Source: Pseudomonadota bacterium (GTDB lineage: Bacteria; Pseudomonadota; Gammaproteobacteria; Xanthomonadales; Xanthomonadaceae). Taken from it: a DNA stretch of 32,615 nt. The translations under genes and the position numbers were made by a program. The notes under the pieces are model-generated. The model had not been told where the DNA came from, ran no database searches, and saw only the letters and a list, made by a program, of their open reading frames with translations. Location: positions 2,647 to 35,261 of the forward strand of contig JAFEFT010000002.1 of NCBI GenBank assembly GCA_018240435.1, in the 5' to 3' direction. Positions 6,860 to 14,662 of the stretch are shown one piece after another. Position 1 is the first letter of the stretch; every line of letters begins with the position of its first letter.

Positions 6860-8185
6860 ATGAACCAGATCTCCACCCGCCCGATGCCCGAATGCGCGCG
6901 CCGCCGCAAACAACTCATGCGCATGGTCGGCGAGGACGCCATCGTCGTGCTGCCCTCGGCGCCGCCGCGCACCCGCAGCAACGACACGCATTACGGCTAC
7001 CGTCAGGACAGCGATTTCTGGTACTTGTCGGGCTTTCCCGAGCCCGAAGCGGTGCTGGTGCTGGTGCCCGGGCGCGCGCACGGGCAGGCTTTGTTGTTCT
7101 GCCGCGACCGCGACCCGGCGCGGGAAGCCTGGGATGGCGCCCGTGCCGGTACCGACGGCGCCGTCGCCGGCTACGGCTTCGACGATGCGTATCCGATCGC
7201 CGACATCGACGACATCCTGCCCGGCCTGCTCGAAGGTCGCCGCCGCGTGTTCTATCACTTCGGCCGCGACGCCGATTTCGATCTGAAGATGATCGGCTGG
7301 GTCAAGCGCGTGCGGGCGCAGGTCAAGCAGGGCGCGCAGGCGCCGCACGAATTCCTGGAACTGGGCCACTTCCTGCACGAGATGCGGCTGTTCAAGAGTC
7401 GCGAGGAATTGCGGCTGATGCGCCGCGCCGCACAGATCGCCGCCCAGGCGCACGTGATCGCGATGCGCACGGCGCGACCGGGCATGCACGAGTACGAGAT
7501 CGAGGCGGCGATCATCCATCATTTCCGCCGCCACGACGCGCAACTGGCGTACGAGTCGATCGTCGGTTCCGGCGCCAATGCCTGTACCTTGCACTACGTC
7601 GCTAACGACGCGCTGATGGCCGACGGCGATCTGCTGCTGATCGATGCCGGCGCCGAATACCGCAATTACGCGTCCGACATCACCCGCACGTTTCCGGTCA
7701 ATGGCCGTTTCAGCAAGGAGCAGCGCGCCATCTACCAGCTCGTGCTCGATGCGCAGACGGCCGCATTGGCGCAGGCGCGGCCCGGCATCGCCTACGACGC
7801 CGGCCATCACGCCGCGGTGGCCACGCTCAGCGAAGGCCTGCTGCGCCTGGGCCTGCTCAAGGGCACGCTGGACAAAGTGATCGCCGACAAGGCCTACGAG
7901 CGTTTCTACATGCACAAGACCGGGCACTGGCTCGGCCTGGATGTGCACGACGTCGGCGACTACCGCCTGGCCGGTGAATTCCGCCAGCTCGAACCGGGCA
8001 TGGTGTTCACCATCGAGCCGGGCCTGTACATCGCGCCGGGCAGCAAGGGCGTGCCGGCGAAATGGCAGGGCATCGGCGTGCGCATCGAAGACGACGTGCT
8101 GATCACCCGTGACGGCCACGAGGTGCTCACCGACGACGTGCCGCGGCAGATCGACGAGATCGAGGCGTTGCTGGCCTCGCGTTGA
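6860..8185 (+). CDS. pepP: Xaa-Pro aminopeptidase PepP
   Basis: A 441-residue cytoplasmic metallopeptidase (EC 3.4.11.9) that removes an N-terminal residue preceding proline. The N-terminal AMP_N domain covers about 5-135 (YGYRQDSDFWYLSGF near 45-59) and the pita-bread M24 catalytic domain about 180-430. The five metal ligands are D262 (LLIDAG), D273 (ASDITRTFP), H356 (HKTGHWLGLDVHD), E386 (FTIEPGLY) and E410 (GVRIEDDVL), matching E. coli PepP D260/D271/H354/E383/E406. Length equals the E. coli enzyme (441 aa). The frame is open upstream through the REP-like array, but the family N-terminus starts at this ATG; only a weak GGAA lies upstream. In many gammaproteobacteria ubiH follows; here a convergent histidine kinase lies 27 nt away. 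Confidence 0.96.
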   Translation: MNQISTRPMPECARRRKQLMRMVGEDAIVVLPSAPPRTRSNDTHYGYRQDSDFWYLSGFPEPEAVLVLVPGRAHGQALLFCRDRDPAREAWDGARAGTDGAVAGYGFDDAYPIADIDDILPGLLEGRRRVFYHFGRDADFDLKMIGWVKRVRAQVKQGAQAPHEFLELGHFLHEMRLFKSREELRLMRRAAQIAAQAHVIAMRTARPGMHEYEIEAAIIHHFRRHDAQLAYESIVGSGANACTLHYVANDALMADGDLLLIDAGAEYRNYASDITRTFPVNGRFSKEQRAIYQLVLDAQTAALAQARPGIAYDAGHHAAVATLSEGLLRLGLLKGTLDKVIADKAYERFYMHKTGHWLGLDVHDVGDYRLAGEFRQLEPGMVFTIEPGLYIAPGSKGVPAKWQGIGVRIEDDVLITRDGHEVLTDDVPRQIDEIEALLASR

Positions 8186-8195
8186 CCGCATCGGT

Positions 8196-8211
8196 GCCCG
8201 TGCGTGCGGGC
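8196..8211. other. Small hairpin between convergent pepP and histidine kinase genes
   Basis: GCCCG (8196-8200) and CGGGC (8207-8211) with a 6-nt loop sit in the 27-nt gap between the two convergent stops. There is no U-tract on either strand, so it is at most a weak bidirectional terminator. Confidence 0.25.
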
Positions 8212-8212
8212 G

Positions 8213-10342
8213 TCAGTCATCGGCGTCGCCGACCTGCTTGGGCAGGCGGATGTTGAACTGGGTGCCGGCGCCGGGTTCGCTGATGCAGGCGATGCGACCG
8301 CGCAGGCGCTGGGTGACGAGGTTGTAGACGATGTGCATGCCCAGTCCGAGGCTGCCATGGCCGCGGCGGGTGGTGAAGAACGGATCGAAGATGCGCATGC
8401 GGACGTCGCGCGCCATGCCGGCGCCATCGTCGCGGAAGTCGATCGCCACCGCGTCGCCGGCATCGACGGCGGCGATCGTCAACCGCAACGGCCGCGCCGG
8501 GACGACGGCGTGTTCGAGGGCGTTGGCGAGCAGGGCGGTCAGCACCTGCTGCAAGGCGTTGCCGTAGCTGCTCAATTCGATCGCCGGCGGGCAGTCGATG
8601 GTGAGCGCGTGGCCACCGTCCGCGAAGCGCTCGGCGAGGGGAAGCACGGCGCCGTCGATCGCTTCGGCCAGCCGCAACGGGCGCGGCGTTTCCACCGATT
8701 GCGTCACCGCGACCTGCTTGAAACTGCGCACCAGCTTGTCGGCGCGCAGCAGGCTGCGTTGCACCAGTTCGCCGCATTCGCGCATCAGGCTGGCGTGCTC
8801 GGCCAGCAGCTTCGGGTCGAGCGTGCCGGTGGCGAGTTCGCGCTCGATGGCATCGAGTTCCTCCAGCAGGTGCGAGGTGCCGGTGATGCCCACCCCGAGC
8901 GGGGTGTTGATCTCGTGCGAGACGCCGGCGACCAGCGAACCGAGCGAGGCCATCTTCTCCGATTCGACGAGCTGGGCGCGGGTTTCGTCGAGGCGCTCGA
9001 TGGTGCGGCTCAGTTCGGTGTTGGCCAGGGTCAGGGCGGCCGTGCGGTCGGCGACGCGCTGTTCGAGCTGCTCGTTGAGCACGCGCAATTCGTCCTCGAT
9101 CTTCTTCATCGCGCTGACGTCGTGCAAGGTGCCGGCCATGCGCAGCGCCCGCCCGTTCGCGTCGCGTTCGCTGACCTTGCCGTGTGAATAGAGCCAGCGC
9201 CAGCTGCCATCGTCGGCTTCGAGGCGAAACCAGACTTCGAATTTCTCGCTCAGCCCCTTGACCTGCGCCACCATGCCGGCGCGAATCGACGCCGCGTGCT
9301 CGGCCGGGACCGCCGCCATCAGGTCGGCGAAGGCGATCGCCTCGCCGCGAGCGTTGAGCTTGAGCCCCGGAATCGGGTGGCTGCGGTGGATCGTGGCGGT
9401 GGTCAGGTCGATGTCCCACAGTTCGGCACCGCTGCCCCACAGCACCGTGCGCAGGCGTGCTTCGCCCTGCTTGAGGTCGGTGATGTCGCGATTGGTGCCG
9501 ATGATGCGGGTCGGCAGGCCGTGATCGTCCAGGTCGACGCCACGGCCGTGTGCGTCCATCCACCGCCAGCTGCCGTCGGCGCCGCGCATCCGGTATACGG
9601 CATGGAACTCGCGCGCCCGCCCCCAACGCAGGTCGACGTAGATCTTGTGGATACGGGCGATGTCGTCGGGATGGCAAAGGCCGGTGAACACCTCGGTGGC
9701 CGGCAACCGCTCGTAATCGGCATCGTGGCGCGGATCGAGCGCGTTCTCGCGGCGATTGCGGTCATGCACGATGTCGAATTCCCACAGCTCCTCGCCGGCG
9801 GCATTGAGCGCCAGCCGCAGCCGATCGGCGTTGTGCCGCATGTGGGTGATGTCGCGCGCCGAGCCGACGATCAGGCTCGGCTTGCCGGCGGCGTCGCGGT
9901 CGGCGATGCGCCCGCGCAGGTGCAGCCACACCCAGCCACCGTCGCGGCGTTGGCGACGGATGGTGACTTCGGTGAATTCGGCCTCGCCGCGGCGCAGCGT
10001 CGCCAGCGCCGTCTGCAACGGCTGCCGGTGCTCGGGGTGGGTGCTGGCGATGAACTCGGCCAGGCTCACGGTGCCGCGTGCGACGCTGGCGCCCGTCGCG
10101 GCATCGCCGGTAGCCGGCGGCGCCGGTGTGGTTGTCCCGGTGATTTCGTGTTCGAAGGCGATGCGATCGTCGGCGATCGCGTATTCCCAGATCTCGTCGT
10201 CGCTGGCCAGCAGGGCCAGGCGCAGCCGGCGTTCGCGCTCGGTGATGGCAGCGATGTGTGCACGCGCCCGGGCGAGTGCGCCATCGTCGCTGTGCGGGCC
10301 AGCGCGGGCCGCCGGCTCGTCGTCGGTGCGGTGATCGTTCAT
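8213..10342 (-). CDS. Cytoplasmic PAS-PAS-PAS sensor histidine kinase
   Basis: 709 residues with no transmembrane segment. Three PAS/PAC modules (about 40-167, 176-290 and 298-412), each ending in a PAC-like strand (GSARDITHMR, GTNRDITDLK, GTLHDVSAMK), are followed by a coiled coil (412-462). Next come the dimerisation/phosphoacceptor helix with H476 in VSHEINTPLG and a HATPase domain (about 590-705): N box ALLANALEHA, G1 DDGAGMA, F box IFDPFFTTRRG, G2 GSLGLGMHIV. All kinase motifs are present. There is no receiver domain and no adjacent response regulator, so it is an orphan kinase; the partner is unknown. The third PAS resembles the first PAS of the propeller/GGDEF-EAL protein in this window. 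The ATG at 10342 overlaps the stop of a 26-codon ORF; the frame is also open to an ATG at 10557, an alternative start. Confidence 0.93.
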   Translation of the reverse strand: MNDHRTDDEPAARAGPHSDDGALARARAHIAAITERERRLRLALLASDDEIWEYAIADDRIAFEHEITGTTTPAPPATGDAATGASVARGTVSLAEFIASTHPEHRQPLQTALATLRRGEAEFTEVTIRRQRRDGGWVWLHLRGRIADRDAAGKPSLIVGSARDITHMRHNADRLRLALNAAGEELWEFDIVHDRNRRENALDPRHDADYERLPATEVFTGLCHPDDIARIHKIYVDLRWGRAREFHAVYRMRGADGSWRWMDAHGRGVDLDDHGLPTRIIGTNRDITDLKQGEARLRTVLWGSGAELWDIDLTTATIHRSHPIPGLKLNARGEAIAFADLMAAVPAEHAASIRAGMVAQVKGLSEKFEVWFRLEADDGSWRWLYSHGKVSERDANGRALRMAGTLHDVSAMKKIEDELRVLNEQLEQRVADRTAALTLANTELSRTIERLDETRAQLVESEKMASLGSLVAGVSHEINTPLGVGITGTSHLLEELDAIERELATGTLDPKLLAEHASLMRECGELVQRSLLRADKLVRSFKQVAVTQSVETPRPLRLAEAIDGAVLPLAERFADGGHALTIDCPPAIELSSYGNALQQVLTALLANALEHAVVPARPLRLTIAAVDAGDAVAIDFRDDGAGMARDVRMRIFDPFFTTRRGHGSLGLGMHIVYNLVTQRLRGRIACISEPGAGTQFNIRLPKQVGDADD

Positions 10343-10419
10343 GGCCTCGGTCGGCACGGCCGCCGCCGGACGGTCGCGCCCTGGTGCGAATCGCTGCCGC
10401 CGATCGTCGCCCGCGCCAT
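10339..10419 (-). CDS. 26-codon ORF with strong Shine-Dalgarno, overlapping the histidine kinase start
   Basis: A short ORF starts MARATIGGSDSHQG and ends in an arginine/proline-rich tail with one cysteine. AGGAGGAG (10432-10425) lies five bases before its ATG, the strongest Shine-Dalgarno match I noticed in the window. Its TGA (10341-10339) shares ATGA with the kinase start, which has only a GAGG two bases away. The layout fits a leader ORF that loads ribosomes for the kinase. I recognise no family. An alternative is that the site serves no peptide and the kinase starts upstream at 10557, in another frame. Confidence 0.5.
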   Translation of the reverse strand: MARATIGGSDSHQGATVRRRPCRPRP

Positions 10420-10424
10420 GTCGA

Positions 10425-10432
10425 CTCCTCCT
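10425..10432 (-). promoter_or_regulatory. Strong Shine-Dalgarno site upstream of the histidine kinase
   Basis: AGGAGGAG on the minus strand, five bases before the ATG at 10419. It belongs to the 26-codon ORF and not to the kinase ATG at 10342, which is over 80 nt away. Confidence 0.6.
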
Positions 10433-10580
10433 GCCGCCGATGATGCGCCCTTGGCGCCGGCGTGGCGAGTGGTGGCGATCGACCGGCGGTCGCGCCGATC
10501 GCCGGGGCTGGACTCCATCGCCGGCACGCGGCAAGGTGACGTCGATCCTTGCCATGTCGCCGGTTGCCTTTCGCCGAACG

Positions 10581-12809
10581 ATGAAGACCCGTGCCATCCG
10601 CGCTGCCGTCGATTCCACCGCATTGACCGCGTGGCTGGATGCGCGCGCCGGAGCGGCCGCCCGCGGCGCCCTGGCGGTGCTCGATGTGCCGCTGCCGACA
10701 TCGACCAGTGCCGAGGCGGCGACGCAACTGCCGCAATGTCTGGAGCTGCTCGAACTGCTGCGCGCCGACGAGGAAGTGCTGCTGGCGGCGGTCGTCCACG
10801 CTGTTCCGGAATGGCGCGAGCGTTTGCAGCGGCTCGATGCCGGCGCCCGCGAGCGGGTGCAGGCGCTGGTCGATGGCCTGCACGCCGCCGAGCAGGTGTG
10901 GACACTGCACGCCGGCCGCGCTGCGCACGTGCGCGCCGAAGGCCTGCGCCGACTGCTGCTGGCGCTGATCAAGGATCTGCGCGCGATCCTGATCCTGCTG
11001 GCGCGGCAGTTGGTGCGCATGCGCCACGCCGGCGAGTTGCCCGAGCCCGAGCGGGTGGCGCTGGCACACCTGGCCGCCGACATTCACGCGCCGATCGCCA
11101 ATCGGCTCGGCATCTGGCAGCTCAAGTGGGAGCTGGAAGATCTTGCCTTCCGCTACCTGCAACCGGACACCTACCGCCGCATCGCGCGTTTGCTGGACGA
11201 AAAGCGCGGCGATCGCGAACGCTTCATCGAGGAGGTCAAGGCGCGCATCCGCGCCGCGCTGACGCAGGCCGGCATCGCCGCCGATGTCGCCGGCCGGCCC
11301 AAGCACATCTACAGCATCTGGAAGAAGATGCAGCGCAAGGACGTACCGTTCGGCGAGCTCTACGACGTGCGCGCGGTGCGCGTGCTGGTCGGCGACATCG
11401 CCACCTGTTACGCGGCGCTGGGCGTGGTGCATCAATTGTGGCCGCCGATCGCGGCCGAGTTCGACGACTACATCGCCAACCCGAAAGGCAACAACTACCG
11501 ATCCTTGCACACGGCGGTGATCGGGCCGGAAGGGCGCGCGCTGGAAGTGCAGATCCGCACCCACGAGATGCACGCGCATTCCGAATTGGGCGTGGCCGCG
11601 CACTGGCGTTACAAGGAAGGTGGCGGCAGCCGCGGTGCCGATGCCGGTTTCGATCGCAAGATCGCCTGGATGCGGCAACTGCTCGATCGCACCGAAACCG
11701 ATGGCGGCGAGGAATCGTTGCTGGCCGACCTGCGCGCCGATCTGGTCGAAGATCGCGTCTATCTGCTCACCCCGCGCGGCGAGGTGATCGACTTGCCGCG
11801 CGGCGGCACCGTGCTCGACTTCGCCTATCACGTCCACACCGAGGTCGGCCATCGCTGCCGCGGTGCCAAGGTCAACGGCCGCATCGTGCCGCTGAACTTC
11901 CAGCCGGCCACCGGCGATCGCGTCGAGATCCTCACCGCCAAGACCGCCGAGCCGCGCCGCGACTGGCTGCTGGCCGGCAGCGGTTTTCTTGCCAGTGCGC
12001 GCTCGCGCGACAAGGTGCGCGGCTGGTTCCACAAGCTCGATCGCGCCCGCAACCTGCAAGCCGGGCGCGAGCTGCTGGACAAGGAACTCAAGCGGCTGGC
12101 GCTGCATCAGCAGGATCTGGCGCCGGCGCTGCAACGCTTCCATCTGGGCAGCGTCGATGAATTGCACATCGCCGTCGCGCTCGGCGATGTCGGCCCCAGT
12201 CAGGTCGCACGCGCGCTGCACGATCACGCCCAGGCGCTGGCGCGCAGCGAAGCCGAGAAAGTGGCGCAGGCGATTCGCGCCGACACGAAGGTGCGACCGG
12301 CCAAACCCAGCGACCGCTTCGTGGTCGAAGGCGTCGGCAATCTGCTCACCCAGATCGCGCGCTGCTGCCAGCCGGTCGCCGGCGATGCCATCGTCGGCTA
12401 TCTCACCCGCGGTCGCGGCGTGAGCATCCATCGCCAAGGCTGTGGCGCGCTCGAACGCCTCGTCGCCACCCACCCCGAACGCTTGCTGCCGGTGGAGTGG
12501 GGCGAGCGCTGCCACGCCAGCTACAGTGTCGACGTGCAGGTGCGCGGCATCGACCGCAAGGGCCTGCTCAAGGATGTGACCAACCTGATCGCCCAGCACG
12601 GTGTGCATGTATTGGCGATCACCAGCCGGCTGGAAGAATCGCGCGGATTGGCGGACATCCGCTTCACCCTCAAGGTGAAGGATTTCGAGCAGCTCGGGCA
12701 GTTGCTCGGCCGCCTCAACGCGGTGCCGGGCGTGGACGATGCGCGCAGGACGGAGGACAGAGGACAGAGGACAGAGGACAGAGGACAGAAGGTAGGCGGT
12801 AGGCAGTGA
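10581..12809 (+). CDS. relA: RelA, GTP pyrophosphokinase ((p)ppGpp synthetase I)
   Basis: 742 residues, close to E. coli RelA (744). It transfers pyrophosphate from ATP to GTP/GDP on stalled ribosomes (EC 2.7.6.5). The N-terminal HD domain is degenerate: VVHAVPE and ARQLVRMR replace the hydrolase HD and ADRLHNMR motifs, so it is synthetase-only. The synthetase domain (about 240-350) has RPKHIYSIWKKM, EFDDYIANPKGNNYRSLHT (the RelA-type ExDD) and QIRTHEMHAHSELGVAAHW. A TGS domain (about 390-450), a cysteine region (ARCCQPVAGD) and a C-terminal ACT domain follow. The start at 10581 gives the usual length; ATG 10554 is an in-frame alternative, and neither has a good Shine-Dalgarno site. Residues 723-742 and the stop codon are encoded by a 7-bp tandem array, giving an unusual RTEDRGQ-repeat tail beyond the ACT domain. 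Divergent from the histidine kinase. Confidence 0.95.
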   Translation: MKTRAIRAAVDSTALTAWLDARAGAAARGALAVLDVPLPTSTSAEAATQLPQCLELLELLRADEEVLLAAVVHAVPEWRERLQRLDAGARERVQALVDGLHAAEQVWTLHAGRAAHVRAEGLRRLLLALIKDLRAILILLARQLVRMRHAGELPEPERVALAHLAADIHAPIANRLGIWQLKWELEDLAFRYLQPDTYRRIARLLDEKRGDRERFIEEVKARIRAALTQAGIAADVAGRPKHIYSIWKKMQRKDVPFGELYDVRAVRVLVGDIATCYAALGVVHQLWPPIAAEFDDYIANPKGNNYRSLHTAVIGPEGRALEVQIRTHEMHAHSELGVAAHWRYKEGGGSRGADAGFDRKIAWMRQLLDRTETDGGEESLLADLRADLVEDRVYLLTPRGEVIDLPRGGTVLDFAYHVHTEVGHRCRGAKVNGRIVPLNFQPATGDRVEILTAKTAEPRRDWLLAGSGFLASARSRDKVRGWFHKLDRARNLQAGRELLDKELKRLALHQQDLAPALQRFHLGSVDELHIAVALGDVGPSQVARALHDHAQALARSEAEKVAQAIRADTKVRPAKPSDRFVVEGVGNLLTQIARCCQPVAGDAIVGYLTRGRGVSIHRQGCGALERLVATHPERLLPVEWGERCHASYSVDVQVRGIDRKGLLKDVTNLIAQHGVHVLAITSRLEESRGLADIRFTLKVKDFEQLGQLLGRLNAVPGVDDARRTEDRGQRTEDRGQKVGGRQ

Positions 12810-12949
12810 GCAGAGAGTGGTAGCGAGGTTCGAGGCGCGAGTTGCGAGTTCTGAGTTGCGAGTTCTGAGTTGCGAGTTTCGAGTTGCGAGTTTCGAGTTG
12901 CGAGTTCTGAGTTGCGAGTTGCGAGTTCCTGGTTTCGAGTTTCGAGCTT
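12747..12949. repeat. Degenerate 7-bp tandem array spanning the relA stop codon
   Basis: The 203 bp can be read as 29 consecutive 7-mers with no register slip. They begin with AGGACGG and five AGGACAG, pass through degenerate units (AAGGTAG, GCGGTAG, GCAGTGA, GCAGAGA, GTGGTAG), then become CGAGTTG/CGAGTTC/TGAGTTG/CGAGTTT. The relA stop TGA is inside the GCAGTGA unit. The last part belongs to the same family as the array at 77-181 and lies in the same orientation relative to its upstream gene. The array fills almost the whole gap to the TPR gene. Confidence 0.9.
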
Positions 12950-12959
12950 GCATTCCCGC

Positions 12960-12965
12960 TATCCT
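12960..12965 (+). promoter_or_regulatory. Candidate -10 element upstream of the TPR membrane protein
   Basis: TATCCT begins ten bases after the 7-bp array ends, with six bases between it and an ATG at 12972. That spacing would give a leaderless or nearly leaderless transcript starting at the eight-codon ORF. No clear -35 element is seen. Confidence 0.35.
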
Positions 12966-12971
12966 TCACCG

Positions 12972-12998
12972 ATGCCGCCTTTGACCTGCGCGCCATGA
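12972..12998 (+). other. Eight-codon mini-ORF overlapping the TPR gene start
   Basis: Reads MPPLTCAP then TGA; the TGA shares ATGA with the next gene's ATG at 12995. Its own ATG lies six bases after a -10-like TATCCT. It could deliver ribosomes to the downstream gene, which has no Shine-Dalgarno site. Untested and possibly chance. Confidence 0.3.
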
Positions 12999-14593
12999 GC
13001 GAACGCCGCGAGCCGAGTCTGGGCGATCCGGTGATCGATCCAGCGATCGACGATCCGGCGCGAACCGCGCTGCATCTTGCGACGCCCGTTCGCGCGACGC
13101 CGCGCGCGCCGCGCCGCGGCACGGCGATCGTCGGCGGCGTGCTGCTGGCACTGCTGGTCGCGGGCGGAATCGCGCTGGTGCACTGGCGCGGCGCGATCGG
13201 TGCGCGTCTGGTATCGCCGGCGCCGCAGAATCGGCTGGTGCAGCAGGCCGCTGCGGCCTTGCGCGCCGGTCGTCTCACATCGCCTGATGGGCGCGGTGCG
13301 CGTGAGTTGTACGAAGCGGCGATGGCGCGCGATCCCGACGATCTGGTCGCGCGCGAGGGTCTGGCGAAGGTCGCCAATGCGGCGCTGGCGCAGGCGCAAG
13401 CGGCGATCGACGGTGGCCGCTTCGACCAGGCGCAGCAGGACATCGATCTGGCGCGCGCGCTGTCGGCGCCGGTGGCGGCGGTCAATCGCGTCGATGCCGC
13501 GCTGCGACGAAAGACGGGCGGGGTGGCGCGCATCGCCGAACTGCTCGACCGCGCTGCCGCCGCGGTCGACGCCGGCCATCTCGACGACGGCGATGACAGC
13601 GCGCTGGCGATACTCCAGCAAGCGGTGACACTGGCGCCCGACAACGCGGTGGTGCTGGAACGGCGACGGGCGCTGCTGGGCAGGATGCTCGACGGCCTCG
13701 GGCCGCGGCTTGCCCACGACGATCTCGACGGCGCCCGGCAATTGGTCGATCGCGTCGCCGCGATCGATCCGGGCGATCTGGATCTTCCCGAGGCGCGGGC
13801 GCGGCTGGCCGATGCCCTGCAACGTCGACAACAGGCGCAGGCGGCGCTGGCCCGTCGTGCCGATGCCGCCCTGCGTGGCGGTCGGCTCGATGAGGCCGAT
13901 GCGTTGTGGAAACAGGTTTTGGCGACCTCGCCGGACGATGTCCGCGCCCTGGCCGGCGTGCGTGCCGTAGCCGAGGCCTGGGTGCAGGCCGGCAATCGCC
14001 ATGCCGCGCGCATGGATTTCGCGCAGGCGCAGATCGCCTTCGCCAAGGCGCGCGCACTGGCTCCGGACCTGGCGAGCTTGCACGCCGCGACCCAGCGCCT
14101 GCGGGCGCTGCGGATGCAACGTTCCGGGCTGGCCCATGGCGGTCACGACAAGGGCCAGGTCGCGGCCCTGCTGGCGGCGGCCGAACAGGCCATCGCCCGC
14201 GACGAATTGGTCGATCCGCCCGGCGACAGCGCCTACGACAAACTGCACCAGGCGGCCGCGCTCGCGCCGGGCGATGCGCGCGTGCTCGCCGCCAACCATC
14301 GCTTCATCGCCACCGTCGTCAGCTGCATCCAGCGCGGGTTGACCGACAACCGTCTTGCCCGCGCCAGCGCCTGTCTGGATGCGCTGGCGGCGATGCAGCC
14401 GACCACACCGTCGTTGCCGCTGTTGCGCACGACGCTGGCCCATCGCTGGCTGGACTACGCCGACGAGCGCATCGGCGCCGGCGAGCTCGATGTCGCCGCG
14501 CGCGCGGTGGAATCGGCGCGTCGATTGCTGCCGCACGATGCCGCGGTGGCGGCGATGGCGCTGCGTATCCGGCAGGCGCGCGCGGGGCATTGA
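12995..14593 (+). CDS. Single-pass membrane protein built of TPR-like repeats
   Basis: 532 residues. A basic, proline-rich cytoplasmic N-terminus is followed by one transmembrane segment (about 42-64, AIVGGVLLALLVAGGIALVHW). The rest is about nine tandem helical repeats of roughly 45-50 residues. Each has a short A..A..GRLD-type turn, a helix of the A..L...A type and a DPDD/APDN/LPHD-like end (for example ALRGGRLDEADALWKQVL and AGELDVAARAVESARRLL). These are TPR-like helix-turn-helix units, presumably periplasmic and used for protein binding. I do not recognise a named family and assign no pathway. It follows relA and the 7-bp array on the same strand, convergent with the glycosyltransferase. 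ATG 12995 overlaps the stop of an eight-codon ORF and lacks an obvious ribosome binding site. No terminator is evident in the 69-nt gap downstream. Confidence 0.88.
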   Translation: MSERREPSLGDPVIDPAIDDPARTALHLATPVRATPRAPRRGTAIVGGVLLALLVAGGIALVHWRGAIGARLVSPAPQNRLVQQAAAALRAGRLTSPDGRGARELYEAAMARDPDDLVAREGLAKVANAALAQAQAAIDGGRFDQAQQDIDLARALSAPVAAVNRVDAALRRKTGGVARIAELLDRAAAAVDAGHLDDGDDSALAILQQAVTLAPDNAVVLERRRALLGRMLDGLGPRLAHDDLDGARQLVDRVAAIDPGDLDLPEARARLADALQRRQQAQAALARRADAALRGGRLDEADALWKQVLATSPDDVRALAGVRAVAEAWVQAGNRHAARMDFAQAQIAFAKARALAPDLASLHAATQRLRALRMQRSGLAHGGHDKGQVAALLAAAEQAIARDELVDPPGDSAYDKLHQAAALAPGDARVLAANHRFIATVVSCIQRGLTDNRLARASACLDALAAMQPTTPSLPLLRTTLAHRWLDYADERIGAGELDVAARAVESARRLLPHDAAVAAMALRIRQARAGH

Positions 14594-14662
14594 CGGTACC
14601 GCTGCCGACGTCGCCGCTGCAGTCGATGCGATCGCGGCCGCGGCGGTGTCGCCAGGCAGCGA

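Noticed and set aside
12747-12809. Frameshift or assembly error at the relA 3' end
   Set aside because: The frame runs on without a break and the tail is fully explained by the array, so I treat it as real; long reads would settle it.
9296-12953. Very long frames on both strands across the kinase and relA (954 and 1063 codons)
   Set aside because: Both are shadows of the histidine kinase and relA; neither contains recognisable motifs, and the minus one begins inside the 7-bp array.
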